NCBI GenBank assembly: GCA_035565775.1
Contig: DATMRW010000027.1
Location: 1-64,000 of the forward strand
DNA from: PRO6 sp035565775
GTDB lineage: Bacteria > Pseudomonadota > Alphaproteobacteria > Rhizobiales > Xanthobacteraceae
Reading direction: 5' to 3'
Length of the DNA: 64,000 bases
Made by a program: the position numbers and the translations under genes. Below the pieces are notes generated by a model. The model had not been told where the DNA came from, did not search any database, and saw only the letters and a list, made by a program, of their open reading frames with translations. The number at the start of each line of letters is the position of its first letter. Position 1 is the stretch's first letter. Below are positions 54,915 through 63,549 of the stretch, piece after piece.

Positions 54915-55765
54915 CGGTCATGGACGATTTGGAGCATCCCGGCACGGCAGGCGAGGGCGGCGAGCCGGCGAGGCCTCGGATCATCGCCCTTGCCAACCAG
55001 AAGGGCGGCGTCGGCAAGACCACGACCGCGATCAATCTCGGCACCGCGTTGGCCGCGATCGGCGAAAAGGTGCTGGTGATCGACCTCGATCCGCAGGGCA
55101 ATGCCTCGACCGGGCTCGGCATCGACCGGCGAAACCGTGACTGCTCGACCTATGACGTGTTGATCGGCGAGGCCACGCTGCGCGAGGCGATCGTCGCGAC
55201 CGCAGTGCCGCGCGTGCATCTGGCGCCCTCGACGATGGACCTTTCCGGCCTCGAGCTAGAGCTTGGCAACACCCGCGACCGCGTCTTTCGTCTGCGCGAT
55301 GCGATCGGCCGCCTCAACCATCCCGAGGCGGCGCCGAATTTCAGCTATGTGCTGATCGACTGCCCGCCGTCGCTCAACCTGCTTACCGTCAATGCGATGG
55401 CGGCGGCGGATGCGATTTTGGTGCCGTTGCAGTGCGAGTTCTTTGCGCTCGAAGGTCTGTCGCAGCTTCTGCAGACCGTCGAGCAGGTTCGCCAGACGCT
55501 CAATCCGGATCTGATGATCCACGGCATCGTGCTCACGATGTTCGATGCCCGCAACAATCTGTCGAGCCAGGTTGTCGCCGACGTCCGCGAGTTCATGGGC
55601 GACAAGGTTTATGAGACGATGATCCCGCGCAACGTGCGCATTTCGGAAGCGCCTTCGCATGGCAAGCCGGTGCTGGTCTATGACCTCAAATGCGCCGGCA
55701 GCGAAGCCTATCTGCGGCTCGCAACCGAGGTGATCCAGCGCGAGCGCGAATTGCGGATGTCGTGA
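54911..55765 (+). CDS. parA: Chromosome-partitioning ATPase ParA
   Basis: Drives segregation of origin-proximal DNA by moving ParB-parS complexes. 284 aa from the ATG at 54911, which overlaps the rsmG stop by 4 nt. Deviant Walker A LANQKGGVGKTTTAINL at 27-43 (with the signature lysine in KGGVGKT), A' VLVIDLDPQGNASTGLG, Walker B YVLIDCPPSL. Not fused to a DNA-binding domain, as expected for the chromosomal type. Confidence 0.97.
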   Translation: MTVMDDLEHPGTAGEGGEPARPRIIALANQKGGVGKTTTAINLGTALAAIGEKVLVIDLDPQGNASTGLGIDRRNRDCSTYDVLIGEATLREAIVATAVPRVHLAPSTMDLSGLELELGNTRDRVFRLRDAIGRLNHPEAAPNFSYVLIDCPPSLNLLTVNAMAAADAILVPLQCEFFALEGLSQLLQTVEQVRQTLNPDLMIHGIVLTMFDARNNLSSQVVADVREFMGDKVYETMIPRNVRISEAPSHGKPVLVYDLKCAGSEAYLRLATEVIQRERELRMS

Positions 55766-55825
55766 TCTTTCGCCTTCGGGCGTGTTTGATTTTTGCAGTG
55801 GAGTTGTGCGTTGAAGGAAAAGCCG

Positions 55826-56713
55826 ATGGCCGAAAAAGGTGGATCGCGTCTCGGGCGTGGTCTTGCCAGCCTGATTGGAGATGTCGGCGGCGAGGCGGTG
55901 AAGGCTGAGCGGCCGCGCGGCCCGCGCCGTATCCCGATCGAATTCATCAAGGCCAATCCGAACAATCCGCGGCGCAATTTTACCGAGACCGAGCTCGATG
56001 ATCTCGCGGCCTCGATCAAGCAGCACGGCCTGATCCAGCCGATCGTCGTGCGGCCGCGTCCGAACAAGCCGGATCAGTTCGAGATCATCGCCGGCGAGCG
56101 GCGCTGGCGCGCGTCGCAGCGCGCCGGCCTGCATGAAGTGCCGGTGGTGGTGCTCGATGTCGCCGACGGCGCCGCGCTCGAGATCGCCATCATCGAAAAC
56201 GTGCAGCGTTCCGACCTCAACGCGATGGAAGAAGCGCTCGGCTATCACGCCCTGGCGACCGATCACGGTCACAGCGCCGAGGAAGTTGCAAAGCTTGTCG
56301 GCAAGAGCCGCAGCCATGTCGCCAACATGATGCGGCTGACGAAATTGCCGGATGAGGTGCAGGCGATGATCGTTGCCGGCCAGCTCACCGCGGGGCACGC
56401 CCGCGCGTTGATCAGTGTGCCGGATGCGGTCGAGGCGGCGCGGCGCATCATCGCCGAAGGCTTGAGCGTGCGGCAGGTCGAGGCGCTGGCGCACGAAGCC
56501 GGCGTGCCGGAGCGCAAGCCGCAGAAGCCGCGCGCCGAGAAGGCACCGAAGGACGCCGACACCATCGAGCTGGAGCGCCGCATCAGCGATGTGCTCGGTC
56601 TTGCCGTCAGCGTCGATCACTGCGATAATGGCGCGGGCACCGTCAGCATTCGTTATGGCGATCTCGATCAGCTCGACGAAGTGCTGCGCCGGCTCGAGGC
56701 GGGTGCTAAGTAA
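55826..56713 (+). CDS. parB: Chromosome-partitioning protein ParB (parS-binding CTPase)
   Basis: Binds parS and spreads as a CTP-dependent clamp. 295 aa from the ATG at 55826, with AAGGA 9 nt upstream. N-terminal ParA-interacting RLGRGLASLIGD at 8-19; CTP-binding NPRRNF and GERRWRA (90-96) with ENVQRSDLN; helix-turn-helix SAEEVAKLVGKSRSHVANMM near 151-170; C-terminal dimer domain from about 235. Its likely targets are the four parS sites 3.6 kb upstream. Confidence 0.98.
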   Translation: MAEKGGSRLGRGLASLIGDVGGEAVKAERPRGPRRIPIEFIKANPNNPRRNFTETELDDLAASIKQHGLIQPIVVRPRPNKPDQFEIIAGERRWRASQRAGLHEVPVVVLDVADGAALEIAIIENVQRSDLNAMEEALGYHALATDHGHSAEEVAKLVGKSRSHVANMMRLTKLPDEVQAMIVAGQLTAGHARALISVPDAVEAARRIIAEGLSVRQVEALAHEAGVPERKPQKPRAEKAPKDADTIELERRISDVLGLAVSVDHCDNGAGTVSIRYGDLDQLDEVLRRLEAGAK

Positions 56714-56748
56714 ATTTCTTACTTCATTCTTCCTGCTGCGCGGGAAGC

Positions 56749-56780
56749 AAAAAAGCCGGGATTTTTTCCCGGCTTTTTTT
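56749..56780. terminator. Bidirectional terminator between parB and holA
   Basis: 13-bp stem AAAAAAGCCGGGA / TCCCGGCTTTTTT with TTTTT loop and T-runs on both strands. Confidence 0.92.
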
Positions 56781-56798
56781 GTTACTATTTTGCGAATG

Positions 56799-57824
56799 TC
56801 AGCGCCGGCGCGCGTTGACCGCAATCGCCATCAGCGCCCGGCGGGCGATGGTGTCGGCCAGCGCGCTGTTGCGGCGCACGCCGATCGCCGCGTTGCCGAG
56901 CTGAACGATCGTGTCGGCCATGCGGTTGCTGTTGGTGTTGTTGAGGCTCGTGGTAACGATGTCCTTGCGCGAAAAGTGCAGGCGCGGAAAACCGCGCTCG
57001 AGCGCCAGATGCGCGGGCATGCCTTCGTCGACCAGCAGCGCCGCCTTGTGCAAGGCCGCCGCCTGGCGCTGCGCCGCCGAGATGATCGCGCCGGGATAGG
57101 TGCCCGCCGCCATCGCCTTGTTGAAATTCGTTTCGACATCGGCGACGCGGCCGGCGAACGCGGCATCGACGATCGGGTCGAGCGCGAGTTCGGAGGCGTC
57201 GGAGACGCAGGTGATCACGTCGTCGAGCGTGACCTCGCCGCGGCCATGGGCATAGAGCACCAGCTTCTGGACCTCGTTGCGCGAGGCCTGGCGGTCGCCG
57301 CCGAGAAGCGAGAGCAGCGCGCCCTGCGCATCGCGCGTGATCCGCAGGTTGGAGGCGCGCAGCTCGGTCTCGATCAGGCGCATGAGATCGCGCTCGGTGT
57401 CCGGAAAGCAGGCGATGGCGACCGCGGTGCGCGCTTTTTCGCAGAGCGTGCGCAGCGCGACATTCGGCCGAAGATTGCCGGCCTCGATCACGATGCGGCA
57501 ATCGCGCGGCGGCTCCTCGATCAGCACCTCGACGCTTTTGACGAAGTACTTTGGATCGCCGCGCACGCGAATGGCGCGGCGGCCGCCGAACAGCGGCACC
57601 GTCATCGCCTCATCGACCAGCCGCGCCGGAGCGGAGCTGAGTTCTTCGTCGTCGAGGCGGACGAGCGCAAACGGATCGTTCGGATCATCGACGGCGGAGG
57701 CGCACAGCGCCTCTGCCCGTTCGCGAACGAGACCGGTGTCCGGCCCGTAGAGCAGAATGATCGGCCGGCCGGGATCCGGCTTGGCCAAGAATGCGTCGAT
57801 CTCTTTGCCGCGCAGCGCAACCAT
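56799..57824 (-). CDS. holA: DNA polymerase III delta subunit
   Basis: Opens the beta sliding clamp as part of the clamp loader. 341 aa from the ATG at 57824, with AGGA 5 nt upstream. Weak-homology AAA fold with PIILLYGPDTGLVRERA, LLGGDRQASRNEVQKLVLYA and a C-terminal collar (RMADTIVQLGNAAIGVRRNSALADTIARRAL in part). Last gene of the minus-strand leuS-lptE-holA operon, 13 bp after lptE. Confidence 0.93.
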   Translation of the reverse strand: MVALRGKEIDAFLAKPDPGRPIILLYGPDTGLVRERAEALCASAVDDPNDPFALVRLDDEELSSAPARLVDEAMTVPLFGGRRAIRVRGDPKYFVKSVEVLIEEPPRDCRIVIEAGNLRPNVALRTLCEKARTAVAIACFPDTERDLMRLIETELRASNLRITRDAQGALLSLLGGDRQASRNEVQKLVLYAHGRGEVTLDDVITCVSDASELALDPIVDAAFAGRVADVETNFNKAMAAGTYPGAIISAAQRQAAALHKAALLVDEGMPAHLALERGFPRLHFSRKDIVTTSLNNTNSNRMADTIVQLGNAAIGVRRNSALADTIARRALMAIAVNARRR

Positions 57825-57837
57825 GGCTTCCTGCGGG

Positions 57838-58389
57838 TCAGGTACCCGCAGTGAAGTATGCGGCCAGGCGGGTGTTGATGTTGTCGGCGATCTGCTTGGC
57901 GGCGCGGTCTTCGGCATCGCGCAGGCTGCGGATGCGGGCGAAGCGCTGCTCCTGGCCCGGATTGTCGAAGCTGACGACGGCGAAGGTGCTGCCGTTCACC
58001 ACCGGCTTGCCGGTGGCGAGTTCGACGAGTTGGTAGCTCGCGTCGATGCCGTAGGTCTCGATGTCCGGACGGGCGGTACGGGTGTCGATAATCACCGAAT
58101 TGCGCCGCGACGTGATCTTCAGATCAAGCCGGTGCGTCGGCGAGGAGCCGGTCGCGCCGCCATACATCTGGAACATCAGCGCGTTGCGGATATCGACGCC
58201 GACCCGCGCCTCGCGCGAGGCGGTGGGCAGGTTGAGCGGCGGCACCTCGACGCCTGCGAGCTTGTCCCGCAGGCTCGGCGAGCCGTCCGGCCGTTCGGCG
58301 TACATTGGCGTGAAACAGCCGGCGACGCTCGCCGACAGCGCCACCGCAGCCATCAGCCGGAAGACGATGCGCATCTTAAGCCACGACAT
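57838..58389 (-). CDS. lptE: LPS-assembly lipoprotein LptE
   Basis: Outer-membrane lipoprotein that plugs LptD during lipopolysaccharide insertion. 183 aa from the ATG at 58389, with AAAGGA 6 nt upstream; this overlaps the leuS stop by 14 nt. Signal peptide with lipobox SVAGC (Cys25), FTPMYAE following, then the LptE/RlpB beta-sandwich with RRNSVIIDTRTARPDIETYGI. An internal ATG at 58374 lacks a ribosome site. Position between leuS and holA is the conserved one. Confidence 0.9.
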   Translation of the reverse strand: MSWLKMRIVFRLMAAVALSASVAGCFTPMYAERPDGSPSLRDKLAGVEVPPLNLPTASREARVGVDIRNALMFQMYGGATGSSPTHRLDLKITSRRNSVIIDTRTARPDIETYGIDASYQLVELATGKPVVNGSTFAVVSFDNPGQEQRFARIRSLRDAEDRAAKQIADNINTRLAAYFTAGT

Positions 58390-61006
58390 TGACGATCCTT
58401 TGCGGAACCACGATCACCTTCTTGTGCGGCTTGCCGCCCAGCGCGGATTTTACCGCATCGAGCGCCAGAACGGCAGCCTCGATTTCCGAATTCTGGGCGC
58501 TGCGGGACACCGTGATGTCCGCCCGCTTCTTGCCGTTGATCTGGACCGGCAGCGTCACCGTGTCCGAAACCAGCAGGCTTTCCTCGAGCTTCGGCCACGC
58601 CGCCTCGGAAACGAGGGTCTGATGGCCGAGCGCCGCCCAGCATTCTTCAGCAAGATGCGGCGTCATCGGGGCGATGAGCTGCACCATGACATCGAAGGCC
58701 TCGCGCGCTGCGGCGGCGAGGGCGGCATCGTTCGCCAGCGGCTTTTTCGGATCGTCGACGACCTCATGGAGGGTGCCGACGAACGAATAGATCTTTGCGA
58801 TGGCGGTGTTGAAGCGCAGCCGCTCGATGCTTTGCGAAACATCGGCGAGCGCCTGATGGGTCGCGGTGCGCAGCGCCTTGGCGGCGGGGTTGCCGTTGTC
58901 GATCGCGGTGCCGGACGGCGGCAGGAGCGGCGCCGCTGCCGAGACAAGACGCCAGACCCGCTGCACGAGGCGCGAGGCGCCCTGCACGCTTTCCTCGCTC
59001 CAGATCACGTCGCGATCGGGCGGCGAGTCGGACAGCATGAACCAGCGCGCGGTGTCCGCGCCGTAGGTCGCGATGATGTCGTCGGGATCGACCGTGTTGC
59101 GCTTCGACTTCGACATCTTTTCGATCGGGCCGATGGTCACCGGCTCGCCGGTCGAGAGCAGGATCGCGGTGCGCTGCTCGCCTTCGTGGCTGATGTTGAT
59201 TTCGGCCGGGGAGACGAAGGCGCCGCTTGCACTCTTGTAGGTCTCGTGGACCACCATGCCCTGCGTGAACAGGCCATCGAACGGCTCGTCGAGATCGATG
59301 TGGCCGGTCGCCTTCATCGCGCGCGTGAAGAAGCGGCTGTAGAGCAGGTGCAGGATCGCGTGTTCGATGCCGCCGATATACTGGTCGACCGGCAGCATGC
59401 GGTCGACGACGTTGCGCGTCGTCGGCGCGTCCTCGTTCCACGGATCGGTGAAGCGGGCGAAATACCACGAGGAGTCGACAAAGGTGTCCATCGTGTCGGT
59501 TTCGCGCCGCGCCTTGCCGCCGCATTGCGGGCAGTTGACGTGCTTCCAGCTCGCATGGCGATCCAGCGGATTGCCGGGACGATCGAACTCGATGTCTTCC
59601 GGCAGCTCGACCGGCAGGTCCTTGACCGGCACCGGCACGACGCCGCAGGTCTCGCAATGGATGATCGGGATCGGGCAGCCCCAGTAGCGCTGGCGCGAAA
59701 TGCCCCAGTCGCGCAGGCGGAAATTGACCTGCCGTTCGCCGACCGGCGCATTGCCGAGCGTCGCGGCCTCGAGCCGCTTTGCGACTTCCTCGGTCGCTTC
59801 CGCAATGGTCATGCCGTCGAGGAAGCGCGAATTGATCAGCCGGCCGTCGCCGTCATAGGCGGTGTCGGTGATCACGAAGGTCTTCGGATCCTGGCCTTCG
59901 GGGCAGACCACCGGAGTGTTGCCGAGGCCATAGACGTTGACGAAATCGAGGTCGCGCTGGTCGTGCGCCGGGCAGCCGAAGATCGCGCCGGTGCCGTAGT
60001 CCATCAGGACGAAATTGGCGACATAGACCGGCAGCTTCCAGTCGGGATCGAACGGGTGAAGCACCCGCAGGCCGGTGTCGATGCCCTTCTTCTCGGTGGT
60101 TTCGATCGCCTCGCGCGCGGTGCCGGTGTGGCTGCATTCCTCGAGGAAGGCGGCGACCGCCGGATTGCTCTTGGCGAGCTCCTTCGACAGCGGATGGTCC
60201 GGCGACAGTGCCAGGAACTTCGCGCCGAACAGCGTGTCGGGCCGGGTCGTGAAAATCTTGATTTCCGAGGTGGCCGCCGGCGCATTCGCGGCGTCGAGCG
60301 CGAAGCGGATCAACAGGCCCTCGGAGCGGCCGATCCAGTTGCGCTGCATCGTGCGCACCTTGTCGGGCCAGCGGTCGAGCCTGTCGAGCGAGGCCAGAAG
60401 ATCTTCGGAATAGTCGCTGATCTTGAAGAACCACTGGGTCAGCTCGCGCTGCTCGACGAGCGCGCCGGAGCGCCAGCCGCGGCCGTCGATCACCTGCTCG
60501 TTGGCGAGCACGGTCTGGTCGACCGGATCCCAGTTGACCTTGGACTGCTTGCGCTCGACCAGCCCCGCCTTGAGGAAGTCGAGGAACATGCGCTGCTGGT
60601 GCTTGTAATAGGACGGATCGCAGGTCGCGATCTCGCGGCTCCAGTCGAGCGACAGGCCCATCGACTTGAGCTGGGTGCGCATGGTCGCGATGTTCTCGTA
60701 CGTCCAGCTTTTGGGGTGGACCTTGTTGGCCATCGCGGCGTTCTCGGCGGGCATGCCGAAAGCGTCCCAGCCCATCGGATGCAGCACGTTGAAGCCCTTG
60801 GCGCGCTTGTAGCGCGCCACCACGTCGCCCATCGTGTAGTTGCGGACGTGGCCCATGTGGATGCGTCCCGACGGATAGGGGAACATCTCAAGGACGTAGT
60901 ATTTCGGCCGGGTGTCGTCGTTGCGGGTCGAGAAGATCTGTTGATCGTCCCACTTCCTCTGCCAACGCGGTTCGGAATCGCGGGCGTTGTAACGTTCGTT
61001 GCTCAT
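58376..61006 (-). CDS. leuS: Leucyl-tRNA synthetase
   Basis: Class I aminoacyl-tRNA synthetase, 876 aa. HIGH-type motif PSGRIHMGHVRN (HMGH at 50-53), CP1 editing domain with TTRPDTLFGA, zinc-like CETCGVVPVPVKDLPV and CPQCGGKARRETDTMDTFVDSSWY, and KMSKS in IEKMSKSKRNTVDP. ATG at 61006; a TTG one codon earlier is not needed. First gene of leuS-lptE-holA. Confidence 0.98.
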   Translation of the reverse strand: MSNERYNARDSEPRWQRKWDDQQIFSTRNDDTRPKYYVLEMFPYPSGRIHMGHVRNYTMGDVVARYKRAKGFNVLHPMGWDAFGMPAENAAMANKVHPKSWTYENIATMRTQLKSMGLSLDWSREIATCDPSYYKHQQRMFLDFLKAGLVERKQSKVNWDPVDQTVLANEQVIDGRGWRSGALVEQRELTQWFFKISDYSEDLLASLDRLDRWPDKVRTMQRNWIGRSEGLLIRFALDAANAPAATSEIKIFTTRPDTLFGAKFLALSPDHPLSKELAKSNPAVAAFLEECSHTGTAREAIETTEKKGIDTGLRVLHPFDPDWKLPVYVANFVLMDYGTGAIFGCPAHDQRDLDFVNVYGLGNTPVVCPEGQDPKTFVITDTAYDGDGRLINSRFLDGMTIAEATEEVAKRLEAATLGNAPVGERQVNFRLRDWGISRQRYWGCPIPIIHCETCGVVPVPVKDLPVELPEDIEFDRPGNPLDRHASWKHVNCPQCGGKARRETDTMDTFVDSSWYFARFTDPWNEDAPTTRNVVDRMLPVDQYIGGIEHAILHLLYSRFFTRAMKATGHIDLDEPFDGLFTQGMVVHETYKSASGAFVSPAEINISHEGEQRTAILLSTGEPVTIGPIEKMSKSKRNTVDPDDIIATYGADTARWFMLSDSPPDRDVIWSEESVQGASRLVQRVWRLVSAAAPLLPPSGTAIDNGNPAAKALRTATHQALADVSQSIERLRFNTAIAKIYSFVGTLHEVVDDPKKPLANDAALAAAAREAFDVMVQLIAPMTPHLAEECWAALGHQTLVSEAAWPKLEESLLVSDTVTLPVQINGKKRADITVSRSAQNSEIEAAVLALDAVKSALGGKPHKKVIVVPQRIVNVVA

Positions 61007-61318
61007 CAAATCGATATCTGCCGGCCGGCCCGGAACGTTGCCCGGGTGTCGAAGGGAAAAACGGTGCGGATCCTGATTTTAACGGACACGCCACTGAGCG
61101 GTTTCGGGGCCGCGACCGGAGGCGTTCCTTGCGCTGGACTAGGCCACAAAAGACCGTGCCGGGTCAATGTTTTGACGCGAAAAGCCTGCGCCAGGCCGCG
61201 GGCTGCCGCAGCGCCCGCCAAGATTGCGGGCGCGGGCGCGATGGCGTAGAGCCGTCGTGATGCCGGTTGCGGCATCGTGAATGCCCATTCGCCCGTTGCG
61301 ACAAGGATGTGATCCCCC
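61007..61318. other. Divergent gap between leuS and yggS
   Basis: 312 bp. Near yggS it carries two hairpins: GCGCCCGC / GCGGGCGC (61211-61233) and GATGCCG-GTTG-CGGCATC (61259-61276). The rest should include the leuS promoter. No gene is supported; the minus-strand frame across it shows no family features. Confidence 0.5.
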
Positions 61319-62011
61319 ATGCCCACCCACGCGCCCTCCTTTCATGCCGGTCTGGCGGCAGTCGAGGACCAGATTCTGACCGCCTGCCGTGATGCCGGGC
61401 GCGAGCGGGCCTCGGTGAAACTGATCGCCGTCTCCAAAACCTTCGACGCGGCGGCGATTTCCCCGCTAATTGCCGCCGGGCAGCGGATTTTTGGCGAGAA
61501 CCGCGTCCAGGAGGCCAAGGCCAAGTGGCCGGAACTGCAGGCGGCGCATCCGGGGCTGGAACTGCATCTGATCGGGCCGCTGCAGTCCAACAAGGCGCGG
61601 GAGGCGATTGCCCAGTTCGACGCCATTCACTCGGTCGACCGGCCGAGCCTGTGCGAGGCGCTGGCCAAGGAATTCGAGCGGACCGAGCGGCGGCCAAAAC
61701 TGTTCGTCCAGATCAACACCGGCGAGGAGCCGCAAAAGGCCGGGATCGCGCCGCAGGAGGCGGACGCCTTCATCGCCGCCTGCCGCGATACCTATGGGCT
61801 CGCCATTTCCGGGCTGATGTGCATTCCGCCGGCAGATGAGGCGCCGGCGCCCCATTTCGCCCTGACCGCGAAGATCGCGGCCCGCAACGGCCTGTCCGAA
61901 CTCTCGATGGGAATGAGCGCGGATTTTCCGATCGCGATCCAGTTCGGCGCGACCTATATCCGCGTTGGCTCCGCCATTTTTGGCCACCGCCCGCCCTTCA
62001 AGGTCGGCTAA
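61319..62011 (+). CDS. YggS-family pyridoxal phosphate homeostasis protein
   Basis: 230-aa single-domain alanine-racemase-like barrel that binds PLP and affects B6 and amino-acid balance; it has no known catalytic activity. PLP lysine in LIAVSKTF near 39, HLIGPLQSNKA, VQINTGEEPQKAG and LSMGMSADFPIAIQFGATYIRVGSAIFG, all family signatures. ATG at 61319; AAGGA lies rather far upstream (12 nt). Confidence 0.95.
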   Translation: MPTHAPSFHAGLAAVEDQILTACRDAGRERASVKLIAVSKTFDAAAISPLIAAGQRIFGENRVQEAKAKWPELQAAHPGLELHLIGPLQSNKAREAIAQFDAIHSVDRPSLCEALAKEFERTERRPKLFVQINTGEEPQKAGIAPQEADAFIAACRDTYGLAISGLMCIPPADEAPAPHFALTAKIAARNGLSELSMGMSADFPIAIQFGATYIRVGSAIFGHRPPFKVG

Positions 62012-62016
62012 GCGGC

Positions 62017-62568
62017 TTATTCGATTACGATTTTCGTCTCCGGGCCGAGCCGGGCGAGAAGCCGCAGCATCGCGGGCCCGGTCATCGCCACGCAGCCGGC
62101 GGTCGGGGCGAACCGAGGCCGGGCAAGGTGGAAAAACACCGCGCTGCCGCGGTTGGCGGTGCGCGGCCGCATGTTGTGGTCGATCTCGACGATGAAGTCG
62201 TAGAGGGGGTCGTCGCGCATCAGCCGGTCGCCGCTCGCGGTTCCCGTAAGGCGGATCGGCCGGTTGTAGCGCCGGTCGGCCGGATTCTCGCACCAGGCAT
62301 CAAGGGGCGTGATCGGCACGATCGGCAGAAGCGTGCGCGGCCTAGCGTGCCGGTCGCGCCGCCACCACAATCGCACCGGATGGAAGACGCCGCGCGGGGT
62401 TCCGCCGTCGCCCTCGAATTTATTGGCGATGATGCCGCTGCGCCCGAGCGCCACGGGAATGCGCCAGTCTGGCGCGGTCAGCCAGCCAAGGCTTCGGGCC
62501 GAGGGGCGGCTGGTGACGCGGATCCACGGGAACGGCTGATCGGGGGGAAGGCGGGGCTGGTTGGTCAT
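62017..62568 (-). CDS. L,D-transpeptidase family protein (YkuD-type catalytic domain)
   Basis: 183 aa from the ATG at 62568. The catalytic segment is FFHLARPRFAPTAGCVAMT with Cys159, a variant of the YkuD HxxxH...SxGCxR signature with the last Arg replaced. Upstream GIIANKFEGDGGTPRGVFHP is the matching substrate-binding part. It probably forms 3-3 cross-links or attaches proteins to peptidoglycan, but no signal peptide is visible, so location is uncertain. Convergent with yggS (5 bp between stops) and divergent from the response regulator. Confidence 0.85.
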   Translation of the reverse strand: MTNQPRLPPDQPFPWIRVTSRPSARSLGWLTAPDWRIPVALGRSGIIANKFEGDGGTPRGVFHPVRLWWRRDRHARPRTLLPIVPITPLDAWCENPADRRYNRPIRLTGTASGDRLMRDDPLYDFIVEIDHNMRPRTANRGSAVFFHLARPRFAPTAGCVAMTGPAMLRLLARLGPETKIVIE

Positions 62569-62792
62569 CGGAGGGTCGAGCGTCTCGGCACGGTGGTTTG
62601 ATCGTACAGCTTGCGCTTCTCGCGAAGCATGTTCTATTCGTTCCGCATCGGATTCATGGCGAATTTGGCTAGTGATTCGCGCTAGATTAACCTGCTTTGG
62701 TCGCTTTGAGCGGGCCGGATGGCCAGGCGGGAAAAAGCACCCCGCCGAATGCCGTCTCCGTTCATCAACCTCCGCGTGAAGGATGGTCAGCA

Positions 62793-63479
62793 ATGCCCAA
62801 TGCCCGCAAGATCCTCATCGTAGATGACGACGCCGACTTGCGCGAGGCGCTGGTCGAACAGCTGGCGCTGCACGACGAATTCGAGACGCTCGCGGTCGAT
62901 ACCGGCGCAAAGGGCTGCCAGTCGGCCAAGGCCAATTCGCCCGATCTCATTTTGATGGATGTCGGTCTGCCGGACACCGACGGCCGCGAGGTTGTGCGCA
63001 CCCTGCGCAAGACAGGCTTCAGCGCCCCGATCATCATGCTGACCGGCCACGACACCGACGCCGATACGATTCTCGGTCTTGAATCCGGCGCCAATGACTA
63101 TGTCGTGAAGCCGTTCCGCTTTGCCGTGCTGCTCGCGCGGATCCGCGCGCAGCTTCGCCAGCACGAGGCCAGTGAGGATGCGGTGTTCTCGATCGGCCGC
63201 TACAGCTTCCGTCCCGGCTCGAAGCTTCTGACCGACGCCGATTCGAAAAAGATCCGGCTCACCGAAAAGGAGACCGCGATCTTGCGCTTCCTCTATCGCG
63301 CGGGGTTGCACCCGGTTTCGCGCGAGACGCTGCTGCAGGAAGTCTGGGGATACAATTCGGGCGTGACCACGCATACATTGGAAACGCACATCTACCGTCT
63401 TCGCCAGAAGATCGAGAAGGACGCGGCCACACCCGAACTCCTCGTGACGGAGGCGGGCGGTTACAAGCTCGTACCATAG
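62793..63479 (+). CDS. cenR: OmpR-type response regulator, CenR-like
   Basis: 228 aa. Receiver with acidic pocket VDDDADLREAL (11-13), phosphoacceptor Asp56 (LILMDVGLPD), Thr84 and Lys106 (YVVKPF). C-terminal winged helix (about 130-228: RLTEKETAILRFLYRAG ... ETHIYRLRQKIEKD). DADTILGLESGANDYVVKPF and RPGSKLL resemble Caulobacter CenR, an essential envelope regulator encoded near leuS in the same origin-proximal neighbourhood. AAGGA lies 10 nt before the ATG. Its kinase (CenK) is not adjacent. The paralogue assignment is probable, not certain. Confidence 0.8.
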   Translation: MPNARKILIVDDDADLREALVEQLALHDEFETLAVDTGAKGCQSAKANSPDLILMDVGLPDTDGREVVRTLRKTGFSAPIIMLTGHDTDADTILGLESGANDYVVKPFRFAVLLARIRAQLRQHEASEDAVFSIGRYSFRPGSKLLTDADSKKIRLTEKETAILRFLYRAGLHPVSRETLLQEVWGYNSGVTTHTLETHIYRLRQKIEKDAATPELLVTEAGGYKLVP

Positions 63480-63549
63480 AGGATGGGTCGACTGACGCGC
63501 CCCGAGACAGACTTGATGCGGATGCCTTGCCACAGCGATGCGAGGCGCG

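Noticed and set aside
55256..56824. 522-codon minus-strand frame
   Set aside because: Antisense of parA and parB; no motif or ribosome site.
58061..61249. 1062-codon plus-strand open frame
   Set aside because: Exact antisense of leuS and lptE. Its composition (Arg, Ala, Asp, His rich) is the usual shadow of GC-rich coding sequence and no motif is seen.
61006..61326. 106-codon minus-strand frame upstream of leuS
   Set aside because: Low-complexity composition and no family features. The region is better explained as the leuS/yggS regulatory gap.
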